A stretch of DNA of 61,128 nt. It comes from Flavobacteriales bacterium (GTDB lineage: Bacteria > Bacteroidota > Bacteroidia > Flavobacteriales > BACL11). The position numbers and the translations under genes were made by a program. The notes below the pieces were generated by a model, which searched no databases, was not told where the DNA came from, and was given only the letters and a program-made list of their open reading frames with translations. This document shows, one piece after another, positions 7,598-16,250 of the stretch. The stretch covers positions 1 through 61,128 of the forward strand of contig PAHP01000003.1 of the NCBI GenBank assembly GCA_002705205.1. The letters are read 5' to 3'. Numbering within the stretch: position 1 is the first letter of the stretch; each line of letters opens with the position of its first letter.

Positions 7598-9799
7598 CTA
7601 AAATCCTAAAGTAAGTCCTAAAAGATAATTTCTTGTTGCTTCAGGGAAATAACCAGCCATATTGTAGCCTCTTTCACTATCAGTATTTACATAATGATCG
7701 TATTCTCTTGGGTCATAACCATCAGAAATAAAACGATACACCCAAGCATTACTTACAAATTCGTTATCTAATAAGTTATTTACTTGAAAGGTAAGTTGTG
7801 AAGTTTTAAATATTTTACTGTCCCACTCATAAGATAATCTTAAATTATTTACTAAATAATCATCTAATTTTCTATCATCAGAAGAAGTGTTGTCAATAAA
7901 TTGTTCACCAACATATTTACTTATAAAATCAATACTGATATTTTTAGCTACTTTATAATTGAAATTTGAAGCCCAAATAGCTGTTGGTGAAAAAGCTAAA
8001 TCAGTGTTTTTATAATCTATTTTTTCTTGCTCCCAAGTATCCCAATTGTCAACATATTCAGTGTAGCTGGTTATTTTGTTCTCAGACAGTGTCATATTAC
8101 CTGCCCAAGTTATTTTATCAGATAACGTACAAATAGCTTCAATTTCAATTCCTTTTCTGTATGACTCCTCAATATTTGCTCTTCTATATGCACCTACATC
8201 ATTAATTTGCCCAGTAAGTACTAACTGGTTTTTATATTTCATGTTGTAAAGGTTTACTCCTAATGAAAATCTTTTTCCACTTTGCTTGTACCCAACTTCA
8301 GTATCGTAAAGTGTTTCATGTGATGGATATTCATCAGCTTTATTTTCTACATAATCATTTCTGTTTGGTTCTTTATTTGCTACTGCAAATGATACATAAA
8401 TGGATTGGCTCTGGTTTAAATCATGAAAAAGTCCGACTTTAGGATTGAAAAATGCATGAGTTACTTCTTGTTCGGAAGGCAACCCATTTCTATCATATCC
8501 TTCAAATATATAATCTACCCTTCTTCTTTGCAAATCTAGATAGAGGTTAGTGGCATCAGAATATTTATAATTTGCTTTTGCATAAAAGTTATTATCTAAT
8601 TTTTCGGCTTTGTTCCAGTAATACTGATGATTGATTGCTCCATTACTTGCGTACTCAGCCCAGATAATATTGCCGTAATGTTGCCCAGAGTAACTGTTGC
8701 TAGAACCACCTAAAACTAAATCAAGGTTATCTACTTGATGATTAAGAGAATAAGTAAATCCCCCAAAATCATTGTTTAACCATTTCCTTCTAATAAGGTT
8801 GGTTGAAGAAATTGTATCATTAGATAAGATGATATTTTCCAGACCATAATCTTCAAAATATTCTCCAATTTTTTCTTGCTCATAATATCCTTCGCCATGC
8901 GTATAATGTGCAGCAATATTTACAGTGGTTTCTGTACTTAATTGCTTATTGTAATGCAATTGATAATGTGTTTGTACGTAATTATCAACTTCATTTTTAT
9001 AAGTGTAAGAGTTGAATGTTCTATTTGAGTCTAAATAATTTAAAGGCACACCATTCCAAGCTTGATAAGTGCGTTCTTTTCCTGTAAAAAACAATGCTTT
9101 TACAACTGATTTTTTTCCAAAATATGTTGTTTGCAGGTAAATAGATTTTAAGTTAGAATTTGCTCTGTCTATATAGCCATTAGATGAAATTTTAGATGCA
9201 CGCCCATTGAAAGTAAATTTTTTATTGATAAGTCCGGTTCCAAATTCTATGTTATTTTTTAAAGTCGCAAAACTTCCCATAGAATTGCTAGTTGTAAAAT
9301 AAGGATTTTTCTTTAAGCCATCAGTTTTCAAATTTACTGATGCTCCAAAAGCAGCAGCTCCATTAGTTGAAGTTCCTACACCTCTTTGTATTTGTATGTT
9401 TTCAACTGAGGAAATAAAATCAGGCATATTTACCCACCAAATCCCTTGGCTTTCTGAGTCATTTAAAGGAATTCCGTTTACTGTTACATTGATTCGTGTT
9501 GCATCAGAGCCTCTAACACGAAAACTTGTGTAACCGATTCCAGCCCCAGCATCAGAAGTAGTGACTATTGATGGGGTAAGCGAAATAATATAAGGGATAT
9601 CCTGTCCAAGATTTCCTTTTTCAATTTCTGATTGATTGATGTTGGTGAAAGCTACAGGAGTTTTTTCTCTAGCCCTTAAAGCATTAATACTTACCTCATC
9701 CAGTGTTTTTGTGATTTGTACTGAATCGGTTGGCTGTTGAGCAAAACTAATAAAGGGTATTGTAAGCAAAATAGCTATGCAATCTCTTTTCTTAAACAT
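7598..9799 (-). CDS. TonB-dependent outer-membrane receptor, probable thiamin transporter
   Basis: This 733-aa receptor has a signal peptide (residues 1-20, ISFAQ), a plug domain (about 40-155) with the conserved segments RVRGSDATRINVTVNGIPLN and IQIQRGVGTSTNGAAAFG, and a 22-strand-type barrel ending in Phe (LLGLTLGF), the usual assembly signal. It lacks the N-terminal carboxypeptidase-like domain of the larger receptor at 16251. A TPP riboswitch sits in its 5' leader, so it is repressed by thiamin pyrophosphate and probably imports thiamin or a precursor, like the Omr1 receptors described in Bacteroidota thiamin regulons. The ligand is inferred from the riboswitch, not from the receptor. Confidence 0.9.
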   Translation of the reverse strand: MFKKRDCIAILLTIPFISFAQQPTDSVQITKTLDEVSINALRAREKTPVAFTNINQSEIEKGNLGQDIPYIISLTPSIVTTSDAGAGIGYTSFRVRGSDATRINVTVNGIPLNDSESQGIWWVNMPDFISSVENIQIQRGVGTSTNGAAAFGASVNLKTDGLKKNPYFTTSNSMGSFATLKNNIEFGTGLINKKFTFNGRASKISSNGYIDRANSNLKSIYLQTTYFGKKSVVKALFFTGKERTYQAWNGVPLNYLDSNRTFNSYTYKNEVDNYVQTHYQLHYNKQLSTETTVNIAAHYTHGEGYYEQEKIGEYFEDYGLENIILSNDTISSTNLIRRKWLNNDFGGFTYSLNHQVDNLDLVLGGSSNSYSGQHYGNIIWAEYASNGAINHQYYWNKAEKLDNNFYAKANYKYSDATNLYLDLQRRRVDYIFEGYDRNGLPSEQEVTHAFFNPKVGLFHDLNQSQSIYVSFAVANKEPNRNDYVENKADEYPSHETLYDTEVGYKQSGKRFSLGVNLYNMKYKNQLVLTGQINDVGAYRRANIEESYRKGIEIEAICTLSDKITWAGNMTLSENKITSYTEYVDNWDTWEQEKIDYKNTDLAFSPTAIWASNFNYKVAKNISIDFISKYVGEQFIDNTSSDDRKLDDYLVNNLRLSYEWDSKIFKTSQLTFQVNNLLDNEFVSNAWVYRFISDGYDPREYDHYVNTDSERGYNMAGYFPEATRNYLLGLTLGF

Positions 9800-9816
9800 T
9801 TTTTAATTTTTTAGTT

Positions 9817-9863
9817 AACATTAACAAGTTGATGGGGTTACTACTTGCTTTTATTTAATGTTG
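9817..9863 (-). promoter_or_regulatory. stem-loop expression platform next to the TPP riboswitch
   Basis: Between aptamer and receptor start lies a long imperfect hairpin: arms 9817-9824 and 9856-9863 (AACATTAA/TTAATGTT) and inner arms 9825-9829 and 9844-9848 (CAAGT/ACTTG). Its loop holds ACCCC on the minus strand (9834-9838), which could pair with the GGGGT of the aptamer (9927-9931). No U-tract follows, so control would be of translation or by Rho rather than by intrinsic termination; this is inference. Confidence 0.5.
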
Positions 9864-9942
9864 ACTCATTTCCCTAGGATGAATTACCAACTCAGGTTCA
9901 ATGGGTATAATCTCAGCCTTTCGGCACCCCTTTAAGATGTCG
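9864..9942 (-). promoter_or_regulatory. TPP riboswitch (THI box)
   Basis: On the minus strand the conserved elements occur in order: GGGGTGCC (9924-9931), GGCTGAGA, ATACCC, TTGAACCTGA, GGTAATTCATC and GGGAAATGAGTC. P1 can form between GACAT (9938-9942) and ATGAGTC (9864-9870) with one bulge. This is the standard thiamin-pyrophosphate aptamer. It lies between the kinase gene (ending at 9967) and the TonB receptor, so it governs the receptor only. Confidence 0.95.
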
Positions 9943-9966
9943 TAAAAATACAATTAGATTTGAGAT

Positions 9967-10458
9967 TCACGATATTAAATGTGAAATTTTTGAGATAGAG
10001 TTTTCTAATCTATTTTCTCCCTCAATTATAAAGAAATTATGCTTTAATTCTTCAAGTTCTCGTTTATATATTTCAAAGATCTCATCTCTATTTATTGGAT
10101 TTTCTCTTAGTGGATCTGCTTCCCAAGGAATGTCAGGTTTACATAGTAAGTAAAACCTTTTTTTCGACCTTTGTTTTTGAATTTGTTTAAGTATCCACTT
10201 ATTGCAATCTTCATATTTATACTTACTCCAGATTTTAATTGTAATTAAATCAGTGTCTAATAATTGCGAGTTAATTTCTGATTGCAATTGTTCTTTTGCG
10301 ATCTTTAATAAGTCTTCTTTTTTGTACTGCCTATTTAAATTAGTCAGGTATCCTCTTGCATACTCTTTAGTGAATGGAATTTTGAAATGTTTGGACAAAG
10401 CTTTGCAAAGCTGTGTTTTCCCACTACTCTCCGGCCCTGTTACAATTACTTTATGCAT
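9967..10458 (-). CDS. NadR-like P-loop kinase (AAA_28)
   Basis: This 163-aa ATPase starts at the ATG at 10458, which overlaps the end of the permease gene by 8 bases (ATGCATAA); a longer upstream reading frame is unlikely. It has Walker A GPESSGKT (residues 8-15), the motif KEYARGYL typical of the ribosylnicotinamide kinase domain of NadR, and the lid-like segment PDIPWEADPLRENP. NadR-type kinases phosphorylate nicotinamide riboside after PnuC uptake and so trap it. Here the neighbouring TPP riboswitch suggests the substrate may instead be thiamin. No NMN adenylyltransferase domain is present. Confidence 0.8.
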   Translation of the reverse strand: MHKVIVTGPESSGKTQLCKALSKHFKIPFTKEYARGYLTNLNRQYKKEDLLKIAKEQLQSEINSQLLDTDLITIKIWSKYKYEDCNKWILKQIQKQRSKKRFYLLCKPDIPWEADPLRENPINRDEIFEIYKRELEELKHNFFIIEGENRLENSISKISHLIS

Positions 10459-11047
10459 CAGATTTCTTCTTACGTAACCAAGTAAAATATCCAATAATTG
10501 CAACAATAGTATATACTATAAAAAGTATCGAAGTAAGCTGTAATTCTCTATTATAATATAGGTAAACAGACATAAGATCAATTACAATCCAATAAAGCCA
10601 GTTCTCTAATACTTTTTTTATAATCATATAAGTTGCAATTATCGAAAATACAGTTGTAAAAGAGTCAATAATTGGCATCTTTGAATCTGTATATGTTGCA
10701 AAATAAAATCCCATTAAAAAAGATAAAAGCGCACCTATTAGAATTAAAAATAAATGCTTGCGAACGCTCCATTCTGTAATTTGAAGCTTTCTATTATTGG
10801 TATTCCAATTGTAATAGCCATAAATAGCCATAATCAGATAGAAAATTTGCAATCCTGTTTCTGCATAAAGTTGTGCAGTGAAGCAAATGTAAATATATAG
10901 AATAACGCTAACTGTCGCAGCAGCCCAGCACCAGACATTTTCTTTAGCTGCAAGAATGACATAGCTAATTGAAAATATTACAGCAACAGACTCAATAATA
11001 CTCCAATTAAAATTAGTTTGGTTAAGAAATTGAATTATATCATTCAT
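10451..11047 (-). CDS. PnuC-family vitamin permease (thiamin PnuT or nicotinamide riboside PnuC)
   Basis: This 198-aa inner-membrane protein has about seven hydrophobic segments and the PnuC-family motif WCWAAATVSVILYIYICF around residue 38, with QIFYLIMAIYGYYNW near residue 68. Members facilitate diffusion of nicotinamide riboside, thiamin or riboflavin, driven by intracellular phosphorylation, which fits the overlapping kinase gene downstream. I see no riboswitch in its own 80-base leader (11048-11127), so regulation differs from that of the TonB receptor. The substrate call between thiamin and nicotinamide riboside stays open. Confidence 0.85.
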   Translation of the reverse strand: MNDIIQFLNQTNFNWSIIESVAVIFSISYVILAAKENVWCWAAATVSVILYIYICFTAQLYAETGLQIFYLIMAIYGYYNWNTNNRKLQITEWSVRKHLFLILIGALLSFLMGFYFATYTDSKMPIIDSFTTVFSIIATYMIIKKVLENWLYWIVIDLMSVYLYYNRELQLTSILFIVYTIVAIIGYFTWLRKKKSDA

Positions 11048-11127
11048 AAAGATGAGCTTGAGTTTAGTGAGGCTCTTTTAGTAAATGTCAATTTATTCTA
11101 TTTAATGAAGATGTCTTTAAGGCAGCA

Positions 11128-11865
11128 TTAATAATTATGTACTGCATTTGAGATCTCTAGAATCAGATTTTGATCTTTTTCAATAGCATCTCCAACTACA
11201 ATAATATCAGCACCTGAATTACAGTTTACAATTGCTTTTTCTCCACTAGTAATTCCCCCACCAATAATTATAGGTACATTAACGGATTTACTAACTTCTA
11301 AGATCATTTCTTCTGAGATCGGATTTCTAGCTCCGCTTCCGCCATCCATAAAAATAATTTTTAGTCCTAACATTTCTCCAGCCATGGCCGTACAAGAGGC
11401 TACTGAGTTTTTCTCAGCAGGGATAGGTGTAGTGTCACTCATGTAAGAGGCTGTTGTTGGTTTTCCGCTATCAATTAGCATGTATCCAGTAGGCAAGATT
11501 TCTAGAGAAGACTGTTTTAGTAATGGGGCCGTAATCACTTGTTTCCCAATAAGCATTTCAGGATTTCTTCCAGAGATTAAGGATAAAAATAAAATGGCAT
11601 CTGCTTTATCATTAATCTGCATTGCATTTCCTGGAAAAAGAATTATAGGAATATTGGAGTGTTTTTTTAATACTCCCAAACAACTATCTAGATTGTCATT
11701 AGTTAGCAAACTTCCTCCTACAAAAAAATAGTCAACTTTTGCTTTTTGAGCTTTCTTAATAATACTTATGAGCTCGTTATTGTTTTGTTTGTCAGGATCG
11801 ACAAGTAGGGCAAATGACTTTCTTTTAGCCTTTTTATTTTCTATTATTTTATTGTAGATTTCCAT
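11128..11865 (-). CDS. geranylgeranylglyceryl/heptaprenylglyceryl phosphate synthase (GGGPS/PcrB family)
   Basis: This 245-aa TIM-barrel enzyme joins a polyprenyl diphosphate to glycerol-1-phosphate, the step that makes the ether bond of archaeal lipids; homologues also occur in Bacteroidota and Firmicutes. Family motifs are FALLVDPDKQN (about residue 18), the phosphate-binding loop MDGGSGARNPIS (about 172) and IIIGGGITSGEKA (about 198). The 245-aa length and sequence fit the group II enzymes found in flavobacteria. It starts 10 bases downstream of the phosphopantetheinyl transferase gene. The product chain length cannot be read from the sequence. Confidence 0.88.
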   Translation of the reverse strand: MEIYNKIIENKKAKRKSFALLVDPDKQNNNELISIIKKAQKAKVDYFFVGGSLLTNDNLDSCLGVLKKHSNIPIILFPGNAMQINDKADAILFLSLISGRNPEMLIGKQVITAPLLKQSSLEILPTGYMLIDSGKPTTASYMSDTTPIPAEKNSVASCTAMAGEMLGLKIIFMDGGSGARNPISEEMILEVSKSVNVPIIIGGGITSGEKAIVNCNSGADIIVVGDAIEKDQNLILEISNAVHNY

Positions 11866-11875
11866 AAATAGTTTT

Positions 11876-12457
11876 CTAGTTGCAAATATACACTAAAAAG
11901 TGTGAATCTATTCTTTTATATCTTAATGAAAGTTCCTGTTCTTTAAATATTGCTGCTAGCTGTCCTTCTTCAGAAATTGTAAATGGGCTTATTTTGATAT
12001 CATTAATAAAATCAATATTTCCTTGTTGATGCCATTTAAAGATAGTCTCTTTTAAACACCAAATTAATGTTGCCTTTTCCTGTGATAAATTAACTTGAAG
12101 GTCTTTAGAGATAAATCTTGATGATAATCTGAGAGCTTTTCTGCTAATGCGTTCAATATCTAGCCCAACTCTTTTTTTACTAACAACTATTGCAACTAGA
12201 TTTTTTGAATGTGAAATCGATATATACTTACCATTTCCTATCTCAGGGGCGCCGTATTGGTTATAAGTAATTTCTTGATTTGGCTGAATCTCATCAAGCA
12301 CTAATCTGCTAGCCAAGAATTCTTTTTTTCTTTTCTCCGTTTTATATTTTGATAGATCATGCTTCTTAGATAATTTTACTAGTTCATCGTATGATTCTTC
12401 AAGATCCCAAATACCAATTATGCAGTTATTGGTCTTTATTTTTTTTACAAGTCCCAT
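11876..12457 (-). CDS. 4'-phosphopantetheinyl transferase superfamily protein
   Basis: This 193-aa protein carries the two superfamily signatures, VGLDIERI (about residue 97, Mg2+-binding Asp and Glu) and WCLKETIFKW (about 132, catalytic Glu and Lys). Such enzymes move phosphopantetheine from CoA to a Ser of an acyl or peptidyl carrier protein. It is larger than AcpS and resembles the single-domain Sfp-like forms of Bacteroidota. It is transcribed divergently from ahcY and is followed after 10 bases by the GGGP synthase gene. The carrier protein served is not in the window. Confidence 0.88.
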   Translation of the reverse strand: MGLVKKIKTNNCIIGIWDLEESYDELVKLSKKHDLSKYKTEKRKKEFLASRLVLDEIQPNQEITYNQYGAPEIGNGKYISISHSKNLVAIVVSKKRVGLDIERISRKALRLSSRFISKDLQVNLSQEKATLIWCLKETIFKWHQQGNIDFINDIKISPFTISEEGQLAAIFKEQELSLRYKRIDSHFLVYICN

Positions 12458-12468
12458 ATCTATAATTC

Positions 12469-12503
12469 TTTGTCTGCTAAAATAATAATAATGCTTATAT
12501 TTG
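12469..12503 (+). promoter_or_regulatory. promoter of ahcY
   Basis: TTTG at 12469-12472, a 23-base spacer and TATATTTG at 12496-12503 match the Bacteroidota consensus. The ATG of ahcY is 18 bases downstream. It lies in the 64-base divergent gap shared with the phosphopantetheinyl transferase gene. Confidence 0.75.
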
Positions 12504-12521
12504 CAGTCCTAAAATACAATT

Positions 12522-13829
12522 ATGAAAGTTGAAAATATGAATTACAAAGTAAAAGATATATCCTTAGCTGATTGGGGGAGAAAAGAGATTAGATTGGCAG
12601 AGGCTGAGATGCCTGGATTAATGTCTATCAGAGAAGAATATGGGGATAGTAAGCCGCTTGCAGGAGCTAGAATTGCTGGATGTTTACATATGACAATACA
12701 AACAGCTGTATTGATCGAGACATTGATTCATTTAGGAGCTGAGGTTACATGGTCATCGTGTAATATCTTTTCGACTCAAGATCAAGCAGCTGCAGCTATT
12801 GCAGCTATTGGAATTCCAGTTTTTGCCTGGAAAGGAATGAATGAGCAAGAATTTGATTGGTGTATTTTGCAAACACTTACTGCTTTTAAAGGAGGAAAGC
12901 CATTAAATATGATCTTAGATGATGGAGGAGATCTAACAAATATGGTTCTCGATCAATTCCCAGAAATGGTTGATGGTATAAAAGGTCTTTCTGAGGAAAC
13001 TACAACTGGAGTTCATAGATTATATGAAAGAATGGAGAAAGGAACGTTAACCCTTCCTGCAATTAATATTAATGATTCGGTTACAAAATCAAAATTTGAT
13101 AATAAATATGGTTGCAAAGAATCTTTAGTAGATGCAATAAGAAGAGCTACTGATGTAATGATTGCGGGTAAGGTTGCTGTTGTTGCTGGTTATGGGGATG
13201 TTGGTAAGGGTTCTGCTGCTTCACTTAGGGGGGCTGGAGCTAGAGTAATTGTTACAGAAATTGATCCTATTTGCGCTTTGCAAGCAGCAATGGATGGTTT
13301 TGCCGTTAAAAGAATGGATGAAGCTTGTAAGAATGCAGATATCATTGTGACAACTACTGGTAACAAAGATATTATTCAATCTAGACATTTTGAAAGCATG
13401 AAAGATAAAACAATTGTTTGCAATATTGGTCATTTTGATAACGAAATAGATGTTGCTTGGCTTAATGCTAATTGGGGGCATACGAAGAATGAAATTAAAC
13501 CTCAGGTGGACATGTACACAGTCAATAATAATGACATTATTTTACTTGCAGAAGGCAGGTTGGTAAATTTAGGTTGTGCAACAGGACATCCTTCATTTGT
13601 TATGTCTAATTCATTTACTAATCAGGTATTAGCACAATTAGAGCTTTGGAATAATACGGATCATTATCAGAATAAAGTTTATATGTTGCCAAAACACTTA
13701 GATGAAAAAGTAGCTAGATTACATCTTGCTAAGATTGGTGTAGAGCTTGACACCTTACGGTCTGATCAAGCTGAATATATTGGTGTAGAAGTTGAGGGGC
13801 CTTATAAACCAGATTATTACAGGTACTAA
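12522..13829 (+). CDS. ahcY: adenosylhomocysteinase (S-adenosylhomocysteine hydrolase)
   Basis: This 435-aa NAD-dependent enzyme splits S-adenosylhomocysteine into adenosine and homocysteine and so relieves product inhibition of methyltransferases. Motifs include the substrate-binding segment [16 protein letters not shown] (about residue 72), the NAD-binding loop [11 protein letters not shown] (about 227), the signature [11 protein letters not shown] (about 305) and the C-terminal KPDYYRY that closes the neighbouring subunit's active site. Length is typical of the bacterial form. The gene stands alone behind its own promoter. Confidence 0.97.
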   Translation: MKVENMNYKVKDISLADWGRKEIRLAEAEMPGLMSIREEYGDSKPLAGARIAGCLHMTIQTAVLIETLIHLGAEVTWSSCNIFSTQDQAAAAIAAIGIPVFAWKGMNEQEFDWCILQTLTAFKGGKPLNMILDDGGDLTNMVLDQFPEMVDGIKGLSEETTTGVHRLYERMEKGTLTLPAININDSVTKSKFDNKYGCKESLVDAIRRATDVMIAGKVAVVAGYGDVGKGSAASLRGAGARVIVTEIDPICALQAAMDGFAVKRMDEACKNADIIVTTTGNKDIIQSRHFESMKDKTIVCNIGHFDNEIDVAWLNANWGHTKNEIKPQVDMYTVNNNDIILLAEGRLVNLGCATGHPSFVMSNSFTNQVLAQLELWNNTDHYQNKVYMLPKHLDEKVARLHLAKIGVELDTLRSDQAEYIGVEVEGPYKPDYYRY

Positions 13830-13893
13830 CCGCATATTATACAAATACGGCAAGTAATTTTAGAGGTCTTTTAGTGTAGAGGTTTTCATTCTA

Positions 13894-13925
13894 TTTGTTA
13901 AAGTCATAAAAATAATGTAATCTTG
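13894..13925 (+). promoter_or_regulatory. promoter of the PKD/T9SS protein gene
   Basis: TTTG (13894-13897), a 20-base spacer and TAATCTTG (13918-13925) give a near-consensus Bacteroidota promoter. Transcription would begin near 13931, downstream of an in-frame TTG at 13923, which supports the ATG at 13944 as the start codon. Confidence 0.65.
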
Positions 13926-13943
13926 TTCTCTTATTTTTTAGTT

Positions 13944-15728
13944 ATGAGAAGATTTTTGTTTGTGTTTCTTTGTTTGATTAGCAGCTTTGTTATTTTAGGG
14001 CAATGTTCAATTGATTACACATATTTTCCTTCATCTGCAAACTATGGCCTGGATCCTGACTCACTCCCTGATGGTTATGTTGGACAGTTTTATGATGAAG
14101 ACATGACATTTTTCTTGCCTTTAGATACATTTTCGGGTGGTGTGAATGTTACTTTTGAAGACTTTCATATTACTTCAATTTCATTGCCATTAGGATTAAC
14201 TTGGGAATGTAATAATTCAGCAAATAGTTGTCATTATGACCCTAATGTAAGTCAATATGGATGTGTTAAGCTTTCAGGTGTCGCTTTAATAGCAGGTTAT
14301 TATGATGTTGAGGTTGATTTGGTCGCTACTCATAGTATGTCCCCATTGGTTGGTACCGAAAATATTTCTTTTACATTACCACTGACCATATTGCCTGACA
14401 CCTCTACTTCTTCTAATGCAGGTTTTGCAATGTCAAATCCTACAGGATGTACGCCAATTACTGTAAGCTTTACAAATAATAATACTGGAATGCTGTCTTA
14501 TTTCTGGGATTTTGGTAATGGCAACACTAGTGTTTTGCAGGATCCGGTTGATCAAATATATTCACAGCCTGGAGAATATATTGTTCAATATTCAGCTATT
14601 CAAACAAATCCGTTGTATTTTCTAGAAAGTATAGAGGTTGTGAGTGGTGGGTGTACAGATAATATTTTAATAGGTGATGTTGATTTATTGTATGATATTT
14701 CTACTTCAGGTGGAATCGTGCAATCGGTTAGCGCTAGTAATGCGATAACACAGTCTTTTCCATTAATGATTAATCTTTCTAATCCATTACAATTATCAGG
14801 GCAGGATGTGATAATTGATGTCTGGGATGATGATGGTTGGCCTTTTGGTCTTGAGTATTGTGGAGGGTTGACATTTACTCCTCAGCAACAGGCAGGCACT
14901 TTTTCAGAAAATGGAGGAGGTCTTACTATAAACTATACTGTAATGGAAGTGCCGGCAAGTATGGTTTCTTCAACAGATACAATCTATGTTTATGACTATC
15001 CTTTAAGTCCTAGTTTAGTTTATGACACTTTAAATAATATTATTTATACATCAGTAGATTCTATTGCAATGCAGTGGTATCATTATAATAGCCCAATACC
15101 TGGAGCTACCGATACTTTTATTGAGCCAAACGTTTCTGGTTTATACTCTTTAGTTGTTGTAAATGAATATGGTTGCACAGCTATTTCTTTAGAAGTTTTA
15201 GTTGTAATATGTGATACTTTGTATCAACCACAATTAGATGACAATGGCTCGACTGCTTGGATGCTTGATTCTGCATTGTATTCTAATTTGCAATGGTATA
15301 GCAGTAATGGTATAGTTCCTGGAGCAAATAGTCCGTTTTTCCCAGCTAATCAAAGTGGATATTATTATATAGTGGCTACAGATTCGTTTGGGTGCTCATA
15401 CTCATCTGATGTGATTTTATTAAGTCCTATATCAAGTCTTCCTGAGATGTCATTTCATGGAGTTGTTAAGGTTGGGCCAAACCCTCTGTCTTCAGATAAT
15501 ATTCATCCTTTAACTATATATATAGAGAATACAGAATTTACAGAAGTTACATTATCGTTAACTGATCTTTATGGAAGGCAAGTTATTCAGAGGGTTGTTA
15601 GTCCGCATCTTTTTCCTTATGAATTCTCTAGAGAAGAGATTAGAAACTTGTCAAATGGCCTGTATTATTTGGATATTTTGTTTGATGGGAAGAGAATTAG
15701 AAAGAAGATAGTAAAGATAGGGGGCTAA
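13944..15728 (+). CDS. secreted PKD-domain protein with T9SS type A sorting domain
   Basis: This 594-aa protein starts at the ATG at 13944 with a signal peptide (about residues 1-20, ending ILGQ). The mature part has paired cysteines, a PKD-like domain (about 155-230) with the hallmark SYFWDFGNGNTS, further Ig-like segments, and a C-terminal domain of about 85 residues (VKVGPNPLSSDN onward, ending KKIVKIGG) matching T9SS type A sorting signals. It is therefore expected to cross the outer membrane through the type IX system and be anchored or released. No enzymatic domain is recognised. Its stop overlaps the convergent lipoprotein gene by 4 bases. Confidence 0.85.
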   Translation: MRRFLFVFLCLISSFVILGQCSIDYTYFPSSANYGLDPDSLPDGYVGQFYDEDMTFFLPLDTFSGGVNVTFEDFHITSISLPLGLTWECNNSANSCHYDPNVSQYGCVKLSGVALIAGYYDVEVDLVATHSMSPLVGTENISFTLPLTILPDTSTSSNAGFAMSNPTGCTPITVSFTNNNTGMLSYFWDFGNGNTSVLQDPVDQIYSQPGEYIVQYSAIQTNPLYFLESIEVVSGGCTDNILIGDVDLLYDISTSGGIVQSVSASNAITQSFPLMINLSNPLQLSGQDVIIDVWDDDGWPFGLEYCGGLTFTPQQQAGTFSENGGGLTINYTVMEVPASMVSSTDTIYVYDYPLSPSLVYDTLNNIIYTSVDSIAMQWYHYNSPIPGATDTFIEPNVSGLYSLVVVNEYGCTAISLEVLVVICDTLYQPQLDDNGSTAWMLDSALYSNLQWYSSNGIVPGANSPFFPANQSGYYYIVATDSFGCSYSSDVILLSPISSLPEMSFHGVVKVGPNPLSSDNIHPLTIYIENTEFTEVTLSLTDLYGRQVIQRVVSPHLFPYEFSREEIRNLSNGLYYLDILFDGKRIRKKIVKIGG

Positions 15729-16144
15729 TTAAAGATTCTTAGCATATTATTTTCTAAAATCCAAGAGTATTCTTTTAATGGCAGTAAAGCTGGAGGTTTC
15801 ATTGGGCTGCCTGAATTAGAGATTTCAAATACTGAAGGGCAGCAGCTGCAATATGCAAGAGGGATATCATCCAGAGAATCAATTCTTGCACAGGTAAGGG
15901 ATGGTTCATAACTACAATTTCTATCGTAAACTTTGTAGTGATTTCCAATTCCATGATAAATAATAATTCCTTCAATTCCAATATCATCTATAAGAATTGA
16001 ACTGCCTGGTATAATAAGTTTATTATACGGCTCCATGCTTAAGTCAATAAGTTCATTTACATAGACTTCTTGAATATAATCATTTTTATTATTACAGCTC
16101 AGAGCTAATATGGATATTAAGGCGATATAATACACAATATTCAT
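15725..16144 (-). CDS. Rieske-like cysteine-rich lipoprotein
   Basis: The likely start is the ATG at 16144, giving 139 residues with a lipoprotein signal and lipobox ILALSC (Cys17); a longer frame upstream would bury this signal. The C-terminal half resembles small Bacteroidota Rieske-fold lipoproteins: YDRNCSYE (Cys77), Cys85, then YCSCCPSVFEIS (Cys99, 101, 102) and a PALLPLKEY tail. The His ligands of a classical 2Fe-2S Rieske centre (CxH and CxxH) are absent, with Tyr79 and Cys102 in their places. Any metal cluster is unproven. The gene's end overlaps the upstream convergent gene by 4 bases. Confidence 0.7.
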   Translation of the reverse strand: MNIVYYIALISILALSCNNKNDYIQEVYVNELIDLSMEPYNKLIIPGSSILIDDIGIEGIIIYHGIGNHYKVYDRNCSYEPSLTCARIDSLDDIPLAYCSCCPSVFEISNSGSPMKPPALLPLKEYSWILENNMLRIFN

Positions 16145-16250
16145 ACATGCAATTTTATAAAAAAGAAATGGATTTAACGTAGTATAAACACTAAAAATAT
16201 TTATATCTTTACGGCCTTTGAAATTAGAATTATTTAAACGAAACATTATT

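Noticed and set aside
10459-10506. 16-residue upstream extension of the NadR-like kinase
   Set aside because: The family begins just before the P-loop, and the ATG at 10458 gives the usual 8-base coupling with the permease gene.
11048-11127. A second riboswitch upstream of the PnuC-family gene
   Set aside because: None of the TPP core elements occurs, and no other known aptamer pattern was recognised.
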